A DNA stretch of 16,424 nucleotides from an uncultured Treponema sp. (GTDB lineage Bacteria; Spirochaetota; Spirochaetia; Treponematales; Treponemataceae), in the NCBI GenBank assembly GCA_947165795.1, contig CAMVBP010000016.1, positions 1-16,424 on the forward strand, in the 5' to 3' direction. The stretch's first letter is position 1, and every line of letters starts with the position of its first letter. Of the stretch, positions 13,939 to 16,424 are shown piece after piece. The translations under genes were made by a program, and so were the position numbers. A model generated the notes under the pieces. It searched no databases. It was not told the DNA's origin and saw only the letters and a list, made by a program, of their open reading frames with translations.

Positions 13939-15282
13939 TTATTTTTCATATTCCCTTTCTTTTTCTTTAATGAACTCATCTACATCATTAAAATATTTAT
14001 AGAAAAGTGTCAAATCAGAATTATTTATCCAGCCGGTAATTTTTTTACCCTTTACATTCAGCATTACCGTCTTTTCGTTTTCCAGATATTTCTGACCAAT
14101 TATTTCAAGGAAGGAATCTTTTACAGACGGCATATCAATCATATAAACCTTTGAGCCATCCTGCTCCGTAAATGAATATCTATAACCTTCTGTCCTTCCG
14201 ATTACTTCTGATTTTAAATCTGCGTTTTTATAAATGCTTACATCGTTCGCAACTATGTAAGTTGGATTTTTTAATTCTGGAATTACTTCAAAAGAAACTG
14301 TTGCCCGAGGCTCTACGTAATACGTTTCTTCTTTAGGTGGATTTTCAGCTGAATCTTCATCTACGTATTTATAAATTATCTGCTTGTTGTGAAATCCGAT
14401 ATAGTGATACTGTGCTCCATATTTTTCTTTTCTATAAAAAAGAATATCATTATCATTCAAATCATCAATCGTGTAGTTTGTCTTGGCTAACGCTTCTTTT
14501 GAAGTAGAACGGGTATAGTCGTCATTAAAATCTATTATAGCTGTATTCATGTCCCAAACGCGTACAGTAATTCCAACAATGTATTTTTTGGAAACAATAA
14601 ATCCAACTGTGCTGTCTTTAATCCAAAATCCCGGATAATTCTGACGAACCTTTCCAGGTAAATAAATTCCTTCGGCTATTCCCCATTTGTTTTCTATGTA
14701 ACAGTCATATCTTAAAGCATATTGAAATGTATAGGTCAGCTTTTTATCTTCATAAATTGTTTCGTCTATAGTCTCAAAAATTTCCTTGCATAAATAATTA
14801 ATACACAAATCCTTATACTGAGTTCCTTCGTAGACTTCCGGGAAAGATAAAATAACCTTATTTTTTCCTTTTACATGAACGCCTCTGTCAAAAATCATTA
14901 TTGGCTGAGGCTCGGGTGTATCTTCTAATTCGTAAATAACAGATTCATTTGTTTCCGAGTAATAAACCTGAACAGATTTTGGTCTTGAATTTTTATAATA
15001 CAAGTCCGGCCGTTCTTTGGAAACGTATCCGATTGAAATATAAATTGTATCGATTGCAACATCGTCTAAAATTATTGTCTGATTTTTTCCGTTATCTGAA
15101 CCTTCCGGAACCCAAGGCAATTCATCATATGCGCTAAGACATTCTTTTCCGTAAGATGTATTCTTTTCCTTCAGATATGAACTGACACTTATTTCATCCA
15201 TTTCAAAATCGTCATAGAAGGTTCCCGCAAAAACATTAAAACATAAAATCCCAAAAATCAATAATACAACTTTTTTCTTCAT
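13939..15282 (-). CDS. Secreted protein with NADase-type glycan-binding domain and SH3-like domain
   Basis: A 447-residue exported protein with a signal peptide at 1-19 (MKKKVVLLIF, cleavage after VFA). Residues about 48-164 form the same NADase-type glycan-binding domain as in the gene at 9067: LPWVPEGSDNG, ISIGYVSKERPDLYYKNSRPKSVQVY, YELED and EVYEGTQYKDLCINYL. A middle region (165-335) is unrecognised. Residues about 341-427 look like a bacterial SH3 domain: VANDVSIYKNADLKSEVIG, a variable insert, then KITGWINNSDLTLFY. The tail is Glu/Lys-rich. It lies six bases after the NTF2-fold immunity-like gene and is probably cotranslated. Both domains suggest surface or wall binding. No catalytic domain is visible. 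Confidence 0.78.
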   Translation of the reverse strand: MKKKVVLLIFGILCFNVFAGTFYDDFEMDEISVSSYLKEKNTSYGKECLSAYDELPWVPEGSDNGKNQTIILDDVAIDTIYISIGYVSKERPDLYYKNSRPKSVQVYYSETNESVIYELEDTPEPQPIMIFDRGVHVKGKNKVILSFPEVYEGTQYKDLCINYLCKEIFETIDETIYEDKKLTYTFQYALRYDCYIENKWGIAEGIYLPGKVRQNYPGFWIKDSTVGFIVSKKYIVGITVRVWDMNTAIIDFNDDYTRSTSKEALAKTNYTIDDLNDNDILFYRKEKYGAQYHYIGFHNKQIIYKYVDEDSAENPPKEETYYVEPRATVSFEVIPELKNPTYIVANDVSIYKNADLKSEVIGRTEGYRYSFTEQDGSKVYMIDMPSVKDSFLEIIGQKYLENEKTVMLNVKGKKITGWINNSDLTLFYKYFNDVDEFIKEKEREYEK

Positions 15283-15288
15283 ATTTTT

Positions 15289-15984
15289 TTATTCCCCATG
15301 AATTACAGATTCAATTTGTGAAGTTTCTGCATCAATAAAAATTTCAAAAACTCCACCAAGACTGTTTTTTGGAATATAGCCATGAACGAACCATTTATCC
15401 TTATATTTTTGAATTACATACGGCATTTCTTTTTTAACAGTTTCGTCGCCATAAATTGAAAACAAAGCTGGTTCAGCAACTGCAATTACATCTTCAATTT
15501 TCGCAAGTTTCTTTTTATCAGGCTGAGAACCTGTATATTTGTGATTTTTATGATTTTCGATTATCGATTTTAAATCGCGTTCAAACAATTCATTTACATC
15601 AGAATAATCTTTACCCGAAATGCATTTAACTTCAAAAGTATTAATATTCAGTTCAAAAACTTCATTCCGTTCATTTATAATGGTAATAACATCGTCATTT
15701 TTAAATTCCATGCTTTTTATAAATTTCCACTGAACATCGTATTCCAAATTCCTATCAATATTTACAGAATAAATTGGAATTAAAAATCTGTATTTTACAT
15801 CCCCAACCGATTCAATTATTACCACGCCGAAATCATAAGCATTATCTTTTGAACTTGTATAAGACTCTTTGTAAATAAAATTCCCATTTGAAAGAGGAAC
15901 AACATCCGGCGGCGGCAATCTTTTTGCATGAATATTGCATACAAAAATACAAAATAGTAATACTGGTAAATACTTTTTTTTCAT
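15289..15984 (-). CDS. Secreted NTF2-fold immunity-like protein, paralogue of 6864-7550
   Basis: A 231-residue exported protein with a signal peptide at 1-20 (MKKKYLPVLL, cleavage after IHA). It is alignable throughout with the protein at 6864-7550: RLPPPD near the start, DVQWKFI with MEFKND at about 83-98, and ININTxEVKC at 112-121. Residues 160-231 carry the NTF2-fold immunity pattern: KIEDVIAVAE, FSIYGD, MPYV, KDKWFVHGYIP, LGGVFEIFI and VIHGE. An in-frame ATG at 16029 would add 15 residues from a GC-rich stretch. I choose 15984 because a TGGAG ribosome site precedes it and it begins the signal peptide. The glycan-binding/SH3 gene follows after six bases. Immunity function is inference, as no toxin lies nearby. 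Confidence 0.75.
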   Translation of the reverse strand: MKKKYLPVLLFCIFVCNIHAKRLPPPDVVPLSNGNFIYKESYTSSKDNAYDFGVVIIESVGDVKYRFLIPIYSVNIDRNLEYDVQWKFIKSMEFKNDDVITIINERNEVFELNINTFEVKCISGKDYSDVNELFERDLKSIIENHKNHKYTGSQPDKKKLAKIEDVIAVAEPALFSIYGDETVKKEMPYVIQKYKDKWFVHGYIPKNSLGGVFEIFIDAETSQIESVIHGE

Positions 15985-16030
15985 TTTTTTCTCCAGCGCC
16001 CCAGTGCGGGTGTCCGTGTAACTACGCACT

Positions 16031-16417
16031 TTATTTTACTCCGGAATATCCATCCCAACTGCTTACTACTCGTTTTATTACCTGATTTTTATCATTATAT
16101 TCTAAATAGTAAGAACAAAATATTCTTGTAATTTTTTCAAAGTTTTTCATAACTCCATCACTATAGTAATAATCATATGAAAAATAACCTTTTAATAATC
16201 CATCTTCATAAAAGAATTCACCACAATCGGTATATGAAAGTTTATTATTACTATAATAATAATTTATAGAATAGGTTTCGTCGTTTTTAGAAACTTCAGT
16301 TTTAACTATTTTATTATTTTCATAAATGTGTTTGATTTTTGTTCCATATAACTGTTCAATTACTTCTTTATTATTTTTTATTGTATTATTATTTTTATTA
16401 TTTTCATTATTACTCAT
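16031..16417 (-). CDS. Tyr/Asn-rich protein, possibly incomplete at the right edge
   Basis: A 128-residue product beginning with an Asn-rich stretch (SNNENNKNNNTIKNNKE), followed by strand-like Tyr-rich repeats: INYYYSNNKLSYTDCGEFFYEDG, then GYFSYDYYYSDGVMK, then YYLEYNDKNQVIKRV. The repeating Y-x-x-D/N-G/N-x-(L/V)-x-K pattern resembles YD/RHS-like or MORN-like repeats, but is too short to assign. No signal peptide is visible. Only seven bases remain upstream, and the frame is open there, so a ribosome site cannot be checked and the gene may begin outside the window; the Asn-rich part would then be an internal linker. It is the first visible gene of the right block. Confidence 0.5.
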   Translation of the reverse strand: MSNNENNKNNNTIKNNKEVIEQLYGTKIKHIYENNKIVKTEVSKNDETYSINYYYSNNKLSYTDCGEFFYEDGLLKGYFSYDYYYSDGVMKNFEKITRIFCSYYLEYNDKNQVIKRVVSSWDGYSGVK

Positions 16418-16424
16418 ATTAATT

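Noticed and set aside
15985..16029. Fifteen-residue N-terminal extension of the right immunity-like gene from ATG 16029
   Set aside because: It would place a charged stretch before a complete signal peptide and bypass the ribosome site at ATG 15984.

Overview
The window is AT-rich bacterial DNA with short intergenic gaps and no rRNA, tRNA, CRISPR or transposase that I can see. Many products begin with a signal peptide ending in a relaxed lipobox (SSC, ISC) or in VFA/FAQ. Together with bacterial SH3 domains, NADase-type glycan-binding domains and a LytTR/DUF3021 pair, this suggests a host-associated Treponema-like spirochaete. That assignment is inference from style, not from a marker gene.

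Left end (1-2160, + strand): a linear-amide C-N hydrolase (choloylglycine-hydrolase/penicillin-acylase type) abuts a stand-alone LytTR DNA-binding regulator, followed by its usual partner, a DUF3021 four-helix membrane protein. The group ends in a GC-rich stretch with two hairpins. Positions 2196-5661 (- strand) carry a secreted SH3 protein, an unrecognised cytoplasmic protein and a complete hipBA toxin-antitoxin operon. The hipBA promoter can be read in detail: one 16-bp palindrome fills the spacer between -35 and -10, a second inverted copy lies 49 bp upstream, and the predicted transcription start falls on the hipB ATG. A Nudix hydrolase lies upstream of hipB on the same strand.

Positions 6358-16417 are accessory: mostly unrecognised small genes on the - strand, many exported. 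They form two blocks. The left block (6358-10862) has a TTG-started 120-aa protein, an exported glycan-binding-domain protein, a 140-aa cytoplasmic protein, a 74-aa EF-hand/membrane mini-protein, a secreted 229-aa protein, a secreted NTF2-fold immunity-like protein and a lipoprotein. The right block (13207-16417) has a Tyr/Asn-rich protein, a second NTF2-fold immunity-like protein, a second glycan-binding protein (with an SH3 domain) and a relative of the unrecognised protein at 3417-4085. Between the blocks sit a MazF-type toxin with a helical antitoxin, a small membrane protein, an outer-membrane-barrel-like protein and, on the + strand, a TPR lipoprotein.

The two immunity-like genes, the two glycan-binding genes, and two unrelated genes sharing an almost identical signal-peptide segment point to growth by duplication and leader exchange. 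My best hypothesis for a new system is a cell-envelope array of exported orphan immunity/adhesin-like proteins, punctuated by toxin-antitoxin modules. No cognate toxin is inside the window, so this role is inference.
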